A stretch of DNA of 64,000 bases from Neospora caninum Liverpool. Lineage: Eukaryota > Apicomplexa > Conoidasida > Eucoccidiorida > Sarcocystidae. Where the stretch lies: positions 4,591,797 to 4,655,796 of the forward strand of contig NC_018394.1 of the NCBI RefSeq assembly GCF_000208865.1, in the 5' to 3' direction. Numbering within the stretch: the stretch's first letter is position 1; each line of letters opens with the position of its first letter. Shown piece after piece: positions 12,130-22,219 of the stretch. A program made the translations under genes and the position numbers. The notes under the pieces were generated by a model. That model had not been told where the DNA came from. It ran no database searches and was given only the letters and a program-made list of their open reading frames with translations.

Positions 12130-12721
12130 GTACAGGTCTGTGTCTTTATTGCATCGATGTGGTCTACTGATGTTTAGGAGCTTCCTTCGCCTCTGCTGTT
12201 CCTTGCGTTCCCTTTGGCAGCAAAAGCGCTGGCTCGTCACGTCGACGGGACGTTCAGGGGGATATAGGATCACGATTCTGTCAGCGTGTGTGCGCGTATA
12301 GATAGATAGACGTGTGTATGCATGCATATAAATATCGGTGTATGCCGTCATTTTTTGCATTCGCTGTCGCCTCTCTCCGTTCTTGTTGTGCCTTTTCCCA
12401 GAGGCAGATGCGATGGCCCTTTCTGCTGAAGCTGGCTTTATTGGCCTGGATCCAAAGGCCCTTCAGAGACCCGTGCGAGGCGTCCAGAAGCGTAAACTTC
12501 TCAGGCGACTCAGCCGCATGCGGCTTCACCATCTCCGGTTGCAGCCCGAGAGCGTCTCCAAGCGACTCGTCGCCGCCGTCGGAAAAGAGGCCAAGGCAGG
12601 CTTTGCAGCTCCGGGGATCATTGCCGCCAAGGACAGGAAGGGCGGCAAGAATTACACCTGGGAAGAGGCGATGAGAAAGTGGAAGCGGTGGGCCCGGAAA
12701 CATAAAGCGGACGCAGCGTAA
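3614..12721 (+). CDS. engB: EngB/YihA (YsxC)-type GTPase with very long extensions, nine exons
   Basis: EngB GTPases assist large-subunit assembly in bacterial-type ribosomes, so this nuclear gene probably serves the apicoplast or mitochondrion. Proposed exons: 3614-4747, 5304-5429, 6002-6124, 6884-7002, 8292-8454, 8920-9069, 9487-11323, 11841-11939, 12402-12721. All junctions are GT-AG with matching phase; the total is 4,071 nt, 1,356 residues. The GTPase core (about residues 410-605) shows G1 GRSNVGKSS (425-433), G2 PGTT, G3 DLPGYG (472-477), G4 TKAD (539-542) and a G5-like AVSAL before the C-terminal helix. The core is spread over five exons. About 400 N-terminal residues (Arg/Ser-rich, likely targeting) and 750 C-terminal residues (acidic, Ser-rich, ending in a basic segment) are not part of the usual ~200-residue family member. 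An in-frame ATG at 3551 is an alternative start. Intron 4 holds a tRNA gene. Confidence 0.85.
4780..4793. repeat. Homopolymer run of 14 G
   Basis: A G-run 33 bases into intron 1 of the EngB gene, on the transcribed-sense strand. Confidence 0.9.
6461..6697. repeat. 40-bp pyrimidine-rich tandem repeat, about six copies
   Basis: Unit starts recur every 40 bases at 6461, 6501, 6541, 6581, 6621 and 6661 with the phrase ctttttctgtccccgtcttg; copies differ by single bases. The array lies wholly in intron 3 of the EngB gene and has almost no purine on the plus strand. Flanking sequence 6380-6460 is an imperfect CT-rich continuation. It gives long Ser/Phe/Leu-rich frames in all three phases, which are not genes. 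Confidence 0.9.
7388..7459 (+). tRNA. tRNA-Gly(TCC): tRNA-Gly (anticodon TCC)
   Basis: A 72-nt cloverleaf can be folded by eye. The acceptor stem GCGTCAA/TTGACGC pairs at all seven positions and the discriminator is A. The anticodon stem is CCTGC/GCAGG with loop CTTCCAA, so bases 34-36 read TCC. The T stem CCGGG/CCCGG encloses TTCGACT. No intron is present. It lies on the same strand inside intron 4 (7003-8291) of the EngB gene. A T-run near 7546 could act as a distal Pol III terminator. Confidence 0.95.
12097..12128. repeat. (TA)n microsatellite
   Basis: A TA run in intron 8 of the EngB gene. Confidence 0.85.
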
Positions 12722-12986
12722 GTCGAGAGAAAGGAACAGAGACGAAAGGAATTTTTGCTGTGGGTTGTACGGAAAGAGCCCTGAAGCAAACCGTGGCATC
12801 GAGTGGTAAGGAAATCGAACCAGCTAGGAAAACAGGGAGAAGACGTACGGCACGCTGACTGAGGAACCCAGTATATAGGAAGGAAGTCGGGGAACCGCGC
12901 CGTAACTACGGTAGAGAACGCGGGAAGCGACAGAGATCGTCGGGCAGCCAAGCAGAAATTAACCCTCTTAGATCCTTCAGGTTTCC

Positions 12987-13058
12987 AGGGCGCGCACGGA
13001 ATTGAACCATGAACCTGCCGATCTGCAGTCGGCCGCTCTACCATTGAGCTACACACCC
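12987..13058 (-). tRNA. tRNA-Cys(GCA): tRNA-Cys (anticodon GCA), copy 1
   Basis: Read on the minus strand, the acceptor stem GGGTGTG pairs with CGCGCCC through two G-T wobbles, and the discriminator is T, as is usual for tRNA-Cys. The anticodon stem GCCGA/TCGGC closes the loop CTGCAGA, giving anticodon GCA. The T loop is TTCAATT. It lies just 3' of the convergent EngB gene. No CCA is encoded. Confidence 0.95.
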
Positions 13059-13388
13059 GCAGGTGCTTTGGCGGGAGCGTGTGGCGTATCTAATCTGTAT
13101 GCGTGTATGTGTATCACAAAAGCTGGAGTGAAGCACGGGCGCCTAGATATAAAACCTTGCAGAAAAACCCGTGTATGAAGTACGGGGACACGCAAGGGTC
13201 GGCATTACAAATCGACGATCTGGTATTACCGCCCTTGACTCCTCTCTGCACCAGTGGCTTCACGTAGCACTTCGGGTTCACCATCCCATATATATGTTGT
13301 GTGTGCGTAAGCATCATTAGGCACGTCGTTGGTGGCACAACTGAGAGGCCAGGATATCGGGTGATGAAACGGGAGGGGAATTTGCTAG

Positions 13389-13460
13389 AGGGCGCGCACG
13401 GAATTGAACCATGAACCTGCCGATCTGCAGTCGGCCGCTCTACCATTGAGCTACACACCC
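13389..13460 (-). tRNA. tRNA-Cys(GCA): tRNA-Cys (anticodon GCA), copy 2
   Basis: This sequence is identical over all 72 nt to the copy at 12987-13058 and lies 402 bases away in the same orientation. Sequence outside the tRNA and a couple of adjoining bases is unrelated, so the duplication is old or its flanks have diverged. Confidence 0.95.
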
Positions 13461-13608
13461 GCTGAATCTGAGATGACTAGGAGAGGGGATCTGTGCAGAA
13501 CACCCAGTATGCATTTGCTGAGGCCTCTTGGTCTCCCTTGTAGACTCCTCGTCTGATATATTTTTACCTTTCGGGGCGGAGCCTGTTTTGACTTCCGTCA
13601 GCAGCGCA

Positions 13609-13623
13609 GGGGGGGGGGGGGGG
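13609..13623. repeat. Homopolymer run of 15 G
   Basis: Fifteen consecutive G on the plus strand just upstream of the small basic-protein gene. Runs of this kind are prone to length variation. Confidence 0.9.
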
Positions 13624-13672
13624 AATAGGTACAATCTACGGGCGCCATTCAGTCTATTTCGGGAGGGCGGTG

Positions 13673-14532
13673 ATGCAGGGTTGTCCTTCGCTAGACATAT
13701 ATCTTCGGTGCCGAAAAGGACTTTTTCTGAAGATCCATCTGAGAGGAGAATCGCAAGCTTCACTCTCGCTGGTGCTTTGGTTTGCCTTTCCTCTCGTGTG
13801 TCTCAGGGTGTACGGGCGACCAAACAAGCGACGACTCTTGGAAGAGCAAATGTAAGTCACTTATGACCAAGCGGGTTTTTGGGTGAACCTAATTTGAAAC
13901 GCCAGAAAGACAACCTATGGACACAGTTTCGTGCCATCTGAGTTGGTTTAGAAGTTACCCGTCTCTACGGAGACTCTGTCGGTCGTCACACTTTGATGTC
14001 TCGTTTCCAGTTTTCTGCAGGAAGTATTCTGTGCTCGGAAGAGTCCATTCGGGGGATACTCTCATATTCATGTTTTCCACTCTCTCCTCTGTGTTGGTCT
14101 CTGTCCCTCTTCCTGTGTGTTTTGATGCGCGTACCTTCTTCACTGCTGTTGCGTGTTGTTTCCTTCATCCTGTGTGTTCATGTGCGAACCTTCTTCACTG
14201 CTGTTGCTTGTTGTCTCCTTCATTTCTTCAGGCAAATGGTGGAGCGCAAGCTGTTCCGGCAGAGACTGGCAATGAAGAAGAAGGAACAGAATGAGGCACC
14301 TGGCGCTGGGTTAGTTCGTGAGTTCAAACAACGAAAACGCCAAGCCCGCGAGTTGGCCCGGGGGCTTGAGGCATCGCAAAACGGTTCATTTGGTGGTTCT
14401 GGGGTTATGAAGAATAAGAAACAAAGCCCAAGGTCGAGACGGCTGCAGCGGAAAAAAGATGAGAAACTCGCGGAACTGGAGGCCTTCAGAGAGTGGAAGA
14501 TCCAACAAGAAAATAAAAGGCGCGGCCGGTGA
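13673..14532 (+). CDS. Small basic protein, two exons
   Basis: Proposed exons 13673-13851 and 14232-14532. The donor is at gtaagt and the acceptor follows ttcttcag; the Met codon split by the intron is restored, and the total of 480 nt gives 159 residues. The C-terminal 110 residues are highly basic and predicted helical, with heptad-like Lys/Arg/Gln/Glu (containing VERKLFRQRLAMKKKEQNE and LVREFKQRKRQARELARGLE), ending in RRGR before TGA. The N-terminal 45 residues contain a hydrophobic stretch followed by GRPNKRR; this could be an organelle presequence, or the true first exon may lie elsewhere and join at the tctcag near 13805. The second exon and its acceptor are the secure part. I do not recognise the family; RNA binding or ribosome association would fit the charge but is only a guess. 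Confidence 0.5.
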
Positions 14533-17237
14533 CATGGGACAGCGAAGGAGACAAAGGCCGGCAGCTGCTCAAAAGCTCGGTACAACTGTGATGTGGAAAC
14601 ATAGCCAGGGGGACAGAACTTGAGGTCCATGGGACCCAAGCGAATGAGGAAGAAAAAACGAGGAGATACAGAACCTGTGATTTTCCCGTTACGCGCTTGA
14701 TAGGGTCAGAGGTTCCCCTCCCTCGTGCCCTGAATGCTCTGGCGTTGTGTGTCCCGTGTCCCCTTCTGTTCACTTTTTCCGTTCTAAGATGATTGCCAAG
14801 CAACTATTGCATTGCAAGATACTTTTCTTTCAGAAAATATGCAAATACGCGTGAGCACACCTCTTGAACAATACGTACTTCCGTATAAAGCCGATCGGTG
14901 TGATGCGTCTCACCAATCCTCCAATCTCGTCCCCGCACACGAAAATTTGTTGATCATACCAAAGATGCCCATTCCCGCCTCTTCATGAAAAGAAACTATA
15001 TGCTTTGGAAGCGGTACAGCGATCCACTAAAACCAACTTGGCATTGTTAAAATTTGGGGCTGAGCGACAATGTGGACCGCCTCCTTTCTCGAATTCGGAT
15101 AGGATGTTTTGTTATTTGGTAGCGTAGCTCGGCGATGGAAACACTGCTTCAGTGAGATAGAGCTGCATCCGAGAAACGCCTGATGGCAACGGCACCTGTG
15201 ATACTTGCAACGAGGCACTCACGGCGAATGTTGTGAGACTCAATATGTTCCAGTCCGTTCCGTATAGCGTGCCCATTGTTCACAGTAATGTAGGATACTG
15301 AGTATGACTCCAGTTACGAGATACAGACAACCAAGTTCTTTATGTTTGCTGTACACCACCACACCACTGGACTGCTTAAGACAGCTAAATGCGATGCATT
15401 TCAATATCCTACCGGTCTTCATGTTTCCTTCGAAGCTGGAACAGCATATCAACGTAGATCACTTGGAAAATTCCCGTTTTCCTGCTGCTACTTCTCTAAC
15501 TGAATGCTAAACGCTAGCGAATGCACAAGATGCTTCTGAAGTAGGTCTAACGCTAGAATGATGAGTTGCTAAGCTGTCTAGTCGTCCGGAACCGAGGTGT
15601 TCTTATTTCCATTTAAGGTGAAGCGCAATCCAGGTTGGTGTGTCCCTTACTGCCTTCTAACCCGGAAGAAATAGCAGCTATCCAAAGAGAGAGCGCACGT
15701 GCCTCTGAGCCGGATTCCTAGCCTTCTGAGTCACATGCATCGGGTTGCTTGTGTTAGAGATCGGCGATGGATGGTGTAACGAAAAGAATGGCAGCAGGTT
15801 CCTGCTACAAAAAGGCACATCTACCGCCTCTCATTTGCGCATCTATTCCTCTCCTGTGTTGCATGTCCCGATCTTCGATCCTGCTTCGTTTAAATTGTGG
15901 GCTTTCATGGTTGATTTTCTTGGGGCTTTGGGAGAAGGATCGTACGATAACAAGCATAGCCTGTTCTGTCGTTAGCCAAAAAGCGTGATCGTCCAGAACC
16001 CGAACTGCAGCCGAAGAAAAAAGAGCGGGAGTTGTGCCACCGCTCGGTCTGTATAGATCGGTAAGTGAAGGGAAGCATCCGTTCATGGTGCTCCGTTGAT
16101 ATATTTTTGAGGTTTTCTGTCGTCCTTGCAAATCCGGATCTTACAATATCGTGCTGGTATTTGCTCTTCAAGATTTATGCGCTTTTCCTCCCGTATTTTT
16201 CCCGTTCACAAGCGCATATCCAACAATATCGCTATCGTTGGACTGCAGAGCCTCAGTCGGTGGTTCCCCTCTTCCCTGGGGACACGTAGAAGAGGTATCC
16301 GTCTTAAGACGAATTTAGTATCGAGTACGTCGCAAAACTCGACAACGATGCCTGCGACGGGGGCCCAAACTCGTTTGTCTCGAGAACGTGGCGTCGAACG
16401 CGTCGCATCATTTCATTTGCCTTTATTCGGGGGTTTTGAAGCAACATATTTCCGTCTAGCTAACCTTGTATGCTTTTGTATGCGCAGTTATTCGCTACAC
16501 GCCAATTCCCGGTCTAGTGAGTCACGAATATCTCTCAGAAACAAGTTTGTGCGAAACGTCCAACGAGCGTCGGCGACTCTCCACACCTCTCAGAACGGAT
16601 CCTCCCGGTCGTTAAAACGCATGCTGAGCCCCTAGATTTTTCTTTCTTGTGCCTCGTTTTTTTGTGCGGCCCGCGGTTCTCCGTTGCTGACAAGAAAGAT
16701 TTTGGTTTTCTACGTTTTTGCTTGAGTCGTGGAAATGTTTCGGCTTCAACTCTTTCCCGTCTTTCTTCTCTTCATTATTTCAGGTACGCGCCTACTAGCG
16801 TGCAGTTGCCATTTTCTTGCTGGTCGAGTCTGGCGGCTGTTGACTCGAGAACCCTCGCCTTCCCTTCCACGCGTTTTTTCCCACGTTTTTTCAGTTGTTC
16901 TGTCAGTGTCGCTGCCTTTGCCCGTCGCACTTGCCATTGGCGAAGAGACTCACTGGCAACATACCCAGTGAACAGTTGCTCTTTTCACCGTGTGGTTTTT
17001 TGGTTCGAGGGACGGTGTCGTCCGGCCTATTAAATGCCGCGTTTTCGTCTGCCCAGCGCAAGGCGGCGCTATCCTATCGTGCTTTTTTGTTTGCCACTTC
17101 TCACAGTGTGCATGGAAACGGATTCAATCAGAGAGATCCCGATAGGGCGGCGGTACGCCTCTTGTGTCTGTGCATTATTTTGTTCAGCGGCGACATCCCT
17201 GTGCCCAGACACCTTCGTCGACGGTGCAGAATCAGCC
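14533..17237. other. Intergenic region without a supported gene
   Basis: The 2.7 kb holds only short frames on both strands, several with AT-rich codon use unlike the neighbouring exons. The longest, near 16126-16635 on plus, has no recognisable motif or splice partner. Presumably it contains the 3' UTR of the small basic protein and the promoter of the next gene. Confidence 0.5.
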
Positions 17238-18817
17238 ATGGAGGACAACGCAAAGGTTGGTCAATTTTTTTTCGAAAAAAAAGAGCGGTCTTCGGACTTG
17301 CAGAAATGCAGCGGTTTTTGTTGTTCCAACTGAGAGGACAGTTTAGGTCGGCACTTGGGCGTGAGGCGGGTGTCCGTAACTGAGTCTTTACGGAAAAAGC
17401 ACACGCGCCATGCACGACATACAGAACAGCGTCGCTGTACAGTAGATGCTCGCACTGGATGTGCTCCCTCGATATCTGCTGCCTCTGAAATCGAAAGCGT
17501 TATGAGCGTTTCTGTGGCTCCATTATGCGTCTCCCTGTATAACAGATGTATGTTTTTCTGTGTCTATCTTTTGTAAGGCTCTGTGTTCATTTGTTCAGTG
17601 GGACGTTTTGCGCGAAACTTCTTACCCGTTGTCTACAGACCGTGACATTCCCAGAGCCGGCTCAGGACAACATCTACACGACAAATGTCAAGCTGTCCTC
17701 GACGCCAGCTCGCGTGAAAGTGCTGATTGAGTCGTCTGCGGGCTCCGGCGGCTACGCCTTCATGGCCCATGACGTTCTGGAGGGAATTCAAAAGCATCCG
17801 AAACTGGAATTCACGCCACTGGCCGATGACGAAATGAAGGAACGTTTGGAAAGCTCCGTCTCGAAGCATGGTGTCACTGTGAGCAAACCTTCTATTGAAC
17901 GTAAGCCAGTCCTCCTAGGATACATTTAGAGAGATAGAGTATGCTGGCAGATAAATACATATATAAACACGGCGTTGCGTATCTCTGGAGAGGATAGAGA
18001 CAGTGTAGACCTACCCGTTTGGTAAGGTAGCTGCCTCTGTGATAGACGCGACTTGTTACGTCAAGAAACCTGTGCTGAGGCTGCGCCTTGCCTCAAGAAC
18101 TGTGGACACGCATACACGTGTCAATGGTCAACGTGTAACATCGCTTACAAAGAGCTCCACCTCCCAGATGAACATCGAGTGTGTTCCGTCTCAGCCGCAA
18201 GTAGAGTTTTTTTCGGGAGGCCGACTGAGTGCAGTTCGTTGCATGGCTTGGTCCGCAGTCGATGAACCGTTAACCGGCTTTTTGCGTTGTTAGCTCTATT
18301 TGAGAGTGGTTTTTGGAGAGCTGGTCTTTGATGCCTCGTGAGGCTACAGACAGACGTATTTTTGTGGCACCGGTTCTGGGGTACGCGTTCAAGACGTTTT
18401 TCCTGAGGGGGGAATTCTGTGGCGTCTGAAGGCCTCGTGTTGATCGGCACTAGTATTCTCACGAATCGTTTTCCCTTCTGCAAAGCAACATTTCGACTGT
18501 CGTCAGTTGTTTTGGCTGAGAATAAAGCATCGTTCGCACCTGCTTGGCAACCCACCGGTTGTCTACGGTCTCCGCCGAGCATGTGTTGCTTCAAATGCCT
18601 GTTTTTTAGCTGACATGGACTGTGTGTATCTGTGTTACACTTGATTTCTGTCGGGTGTACAGATGTGAAGCAAATGCCTGGAGCCTCGCAGACCTACGTT
18701 ACCCCTGTTGAAGTGACCGAAGCTGGCGACTACACTGCAATCATTGCCCAGTTGCGGCCGTGGGCTCCCCTCGACGGTGCAAGGTTCTATGTTGTCCACA
18801 TTCACGCGGAGAACTAA
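17238..18817 (+). CDS. 144-residue soluble protein, unrecognised, three exons
   Basis: Proposed exons 17238-17255, 17639-17900 and 18663-18817 with GT-AG junctions in matching phase; 435 nt in total. The start at 17238 sits in cagccATGg and gives a short first exon encoding MEDNAK. The frame is also open upstream to a Met at 17034, which would add a hydrophobic leader; I prefer the shorter start because its context is better. The protein has no cysteine and no membrane segment. Secondary structure looks mixed, with strands at RVKVLIESS and RFYVVHIHAEN (the C-terminus) and a helix at AHDVLEGIQKHP. The split His codon across intron 2 is restored by splicing. I do not recognise a family, and the neighbours give no functional clue. 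Confidence 0.65.
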
Positions 18818-21800
18818 AAGCGCGTGCATACAGATGCATAGGTATATATAGAGTTCAATACAACGCTGTTTGCATACTAGGTTTTCTCTCGTTTCAGAAA
18901 AATGCATGCAAGTTCATACGTCGTTACACGAGTGCATACATCTGTACGTAGGCGTTTGGGTGTCCGGTCTTCTCTTTTGTCCCCCTGGACGTTGTGTTGG
19001 TACCCTTGCCCCCTGCTTGTGTTTTTCTAATGTTCGTTTCATGGGTTTTTGCCTAAATGCTGATTGTTCGCCTCATTGTAGTGGGTGGGCCTTTTGGTGG
19101 GTGAACCTGTTCACAGGGGCTCTCTAGCGAAAAAGCAAAGACTTGGCGGGCACATCAGAGGAAGAGACCTGTCGCTCACGCAGTATATCGCATTGAGCGC
19201 GACGGTGTGTCTGATTTGCAACTTCCGAAACCCTCTGTATATTTGGGCATAACTAGTGAGTGCCGTCTTGCTGTAAGCTTCCGTGGGACTCTGGGGTCTT
19301 GCCGACCGCAGGTAAATGGGAACAGGAAGCAGATGCGGCAAGGGAAATGGACACAGCAACGACGCATCCATGTTGTCGAGGGACAACTGTTAATGTGCGA
19401 ACGTGCGGACTGTAGCTTCAGCTGGATAGCGTCCTTTTTGCCATGGGAAACTGCGCGGGGTGCGTTGGGTGAAGAAAGTGACGCGCTGTTATTTCCTCTG
19501 TTGAGGCCGTTTTAGTAGGATACTAGATATCACTCGGATATCCCAATTCGGGCCTTACACTGCCTGGTACTATCCGATTTTCACGTACCCTGTACGGCAT
19601 GCACAGTTCCGTAGGACAGCACCTTTTTAAACAAGTCGCAGTGCGTTATTTCGTAGTATAGCAGCCTGCAGGCGTTTAACAAAATGTATGGATCGCTACA
19701 GTTTCCTTCGTTCAGCCTAGTTTCTTTTTTCCACGGCGAGTGCGGTTCAGTTGTCGGACTGTCACATTGGCAATACGGCGTGTCCTGGTGTTGTATGCGG
19801 CTCTTCCGATCTCTGTGATCCAGTGAATTAAAGAAGGCCAGCAGCTTATTCCAGGCTTCTCATCCACTATCCTCGATGATAACGTTTCTCACGTCCGTAA
19901 CCGTGGGTTTTCGGAACTGGGCATTTCATTGTATCCTCCCGAAGCGCCCGAGTGTACCGTTTGCACGGGTGCGCAGGAGATGGCCATATATCTAGCTTTC
20001 CATTCACGGTGAAGAAGTTGCAGCGAAAAACAAAGGGAAATGGCCTCAGAAGCAAGTCGACAGCCTTACATCGTCACTGGACCGTTCATGGGTTACCTGA
20101 TTATACATCGAAAGAGGGAGACAGACCCACTAAACAGAGCAGCACTGAAGTTCCGTGTGAATTTCTGCTCCGTTCGTTCATAGAAAGTTAGCGGATCAGA
20201 TGCATTATCCTAGGAGATGTGACTCAATTTAGCCTGGCACTTCACTTCTCTGCCAGGCGGCACAGGACGCGTCTACACACCGTGCAACCAAGCGGGTACC
20301 ACCCGGGTATTCGCGTTCTCTTTGTGGATGCTCACTAGAGCTGCGTTGAGGATTTTTGTCTACCTGTCCTTGCGAGTTCGACCCCATTTTTGTGTGTGTC
20401 TGCCATCTTGCGTTCATTTATTCACGTTCAAGGAAATCTCAAGTGCAGCATTGCCGTGACTCCTTTACATGCTGTGGATGTATTCACTCTGTTGAAGGTT
20501 GGAAGCCCGTCCGTAGTGCTGTAGCTTTTCTGTGTGGATTCTCAAGAAATCGGTGGGAATGTAAGGGGAGGACCTTGACGACGTCGACGCAGTGTAACAC
20601 TAATTCAACGGAAAACACGTCTTTCCGCCTCGCACGGAACATCCGCCTCGCTCACAATTTGACGGTGGCGTGGGCTGTAAAGGAGATGCTTCTCGTTTTA
20701 GGAGATCTCTTTGTTTCGCTGCTGACTTCTTCGACACGGAACGCCTGTTTACACTGGTTGGTTGTGAGGAATGAATTGAAACAGACATCGATTTTCCACG
20801 CCAGACGCACTCGTGAATCGATCGTCTCCGCAGGTTACCCGGCACCGCGCATGCGCTAGTTGACCCCAGTCTGTTGCCCGGTTCGAGACGAACGACCATC
20901 GTTTTCTTTCTCGTTTTTTCCTTGTCATGAGGAACTGGTGCGCAATGCACGAAAGAAGTCCATTTTCTTCTTTCCGTCGATCTTTTCTACTCTGTAAACT
21001 CTCCTTTTGCCGGGCTGCAGGTGTTTGTTGCGCGGTTTTCGCCAGACAGCTCGTCGAGCTATTGTCGGATAATTGGTTTTTGACGCTTGATCCACTTGTT
21101 TCACAGTCTGCAGTGTGAAGCCTCCCGTTTTCTCCATGAAAACCTTCTTCATATGCGCCCATATCGAACAGCTTCAAAAATCGCGAGAGAGATTTTCCGT
21201 GATGCCCAAGCGGTACTTCGAGAGTGACTCGTGCGGATTTGCGTGATGGTGGCCAACAGGCCTGGTTCTTTCGCGCCGACCCCGTCACGGATTTTTATCG
21301 CTTGCGTCCACGCAGACACACTTTTTCGAACGTCAAAGAGGAGTCTCCGTTTTCCGGCTTCTCCAGGTCCGTTTTTTGTCGCCCTTGCAAGTCTTGTAAT
21401 CCGTTTGGCGCTGGCGGGTTTCGCTGCACTCGTTCGTCGCCCGTTCGTGCGAAGCATCCCCGAGCGGTTTCTGAAGCAAGCTGCCTAGTCTTGATGCCGG
21501 CATTCAGAGCAGCCAGCCTGCTATCCATATGTCTAAGACTGAGAGACGTTTCTTGACGAGCGGCAGTGACCACGTGGGGTGGAAACGTTTTTTTCGGGGG
21601 CGCGGAAGACGAATTCCGAAAGTGCTTTCCCTTGCCCCAGTTTGTTTGTGATCTTTTCTCCTCCTCTTCCCTTCTTTTGTGACAATACAGTACTGTCACG
21701 GTGTTCATTTCACTTTGTTGTCGTGCTTGTCTGCTGAGGTCCGAGCGGGGCTCTCCAGCAGCCTCGGGCTCGCGCTTCCAAGCTGTGAGGCTGTTCGTCC

Positions 21801-22219
21801 CAAACGGCGTCTGCTCTGAGCACAGATCGCCTCGCACTAGTCCACGATCACGGGAGACGTGTGGCCTTCCCTGCCAGCGTCTCGTGTTCGTTTTGCCCAT
21901 TTATGCAGAAATGTACATGCGTACGTATCCGTATATGTTAGCAGGGATCGGGGTATGCTCAAGTGCAGCTGTTTCCATAGTCCAGCGATGTAGGAATATG
22001 AATGTACGTTTTCACATGGGTAGGTTCTTATTCAACAGGATAGAAGAGACAAACTTTCTTTCCTGATTCACCTGCAGGCAGGAATCATGGGAAGGAGGAA
22101 AGTTGTAGGCTAGGTTTTTGCGCGTGGAGCGACGGTGTTGCGCACCTTGCATGTCACCTTTTCTGCATAATAACGCGCAGATCACAGCGTTATTTGCTTC
22201 GCACAGCCTCACGGCAAAC
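18818..22219. other. Intergenic region, 3.4 kb
   Basis: No convincing gene. Two minus-strand frames (21900-21295 and 21288-20749) are in the same phase and separated by a single TAA; they are discussed as a finding but not called as a gene. The rest holds short frames only. The last few hundred bases should include the promoter of the coiled-coil gene. Confidence 0.45.

Noticed and set aside
12652..13458. Two minus-strand frames beginning with the same 20-odd residues
   Set aside because: The shared start is translation of the tRNA-Cys genes, a common false ORF.
16126..16635. 169-codon plus frame in the spacer before the 144-residue gene
   Set aside because: No recognisable motif, no supporting splice signals, and codon use unlike the real exons nearby.
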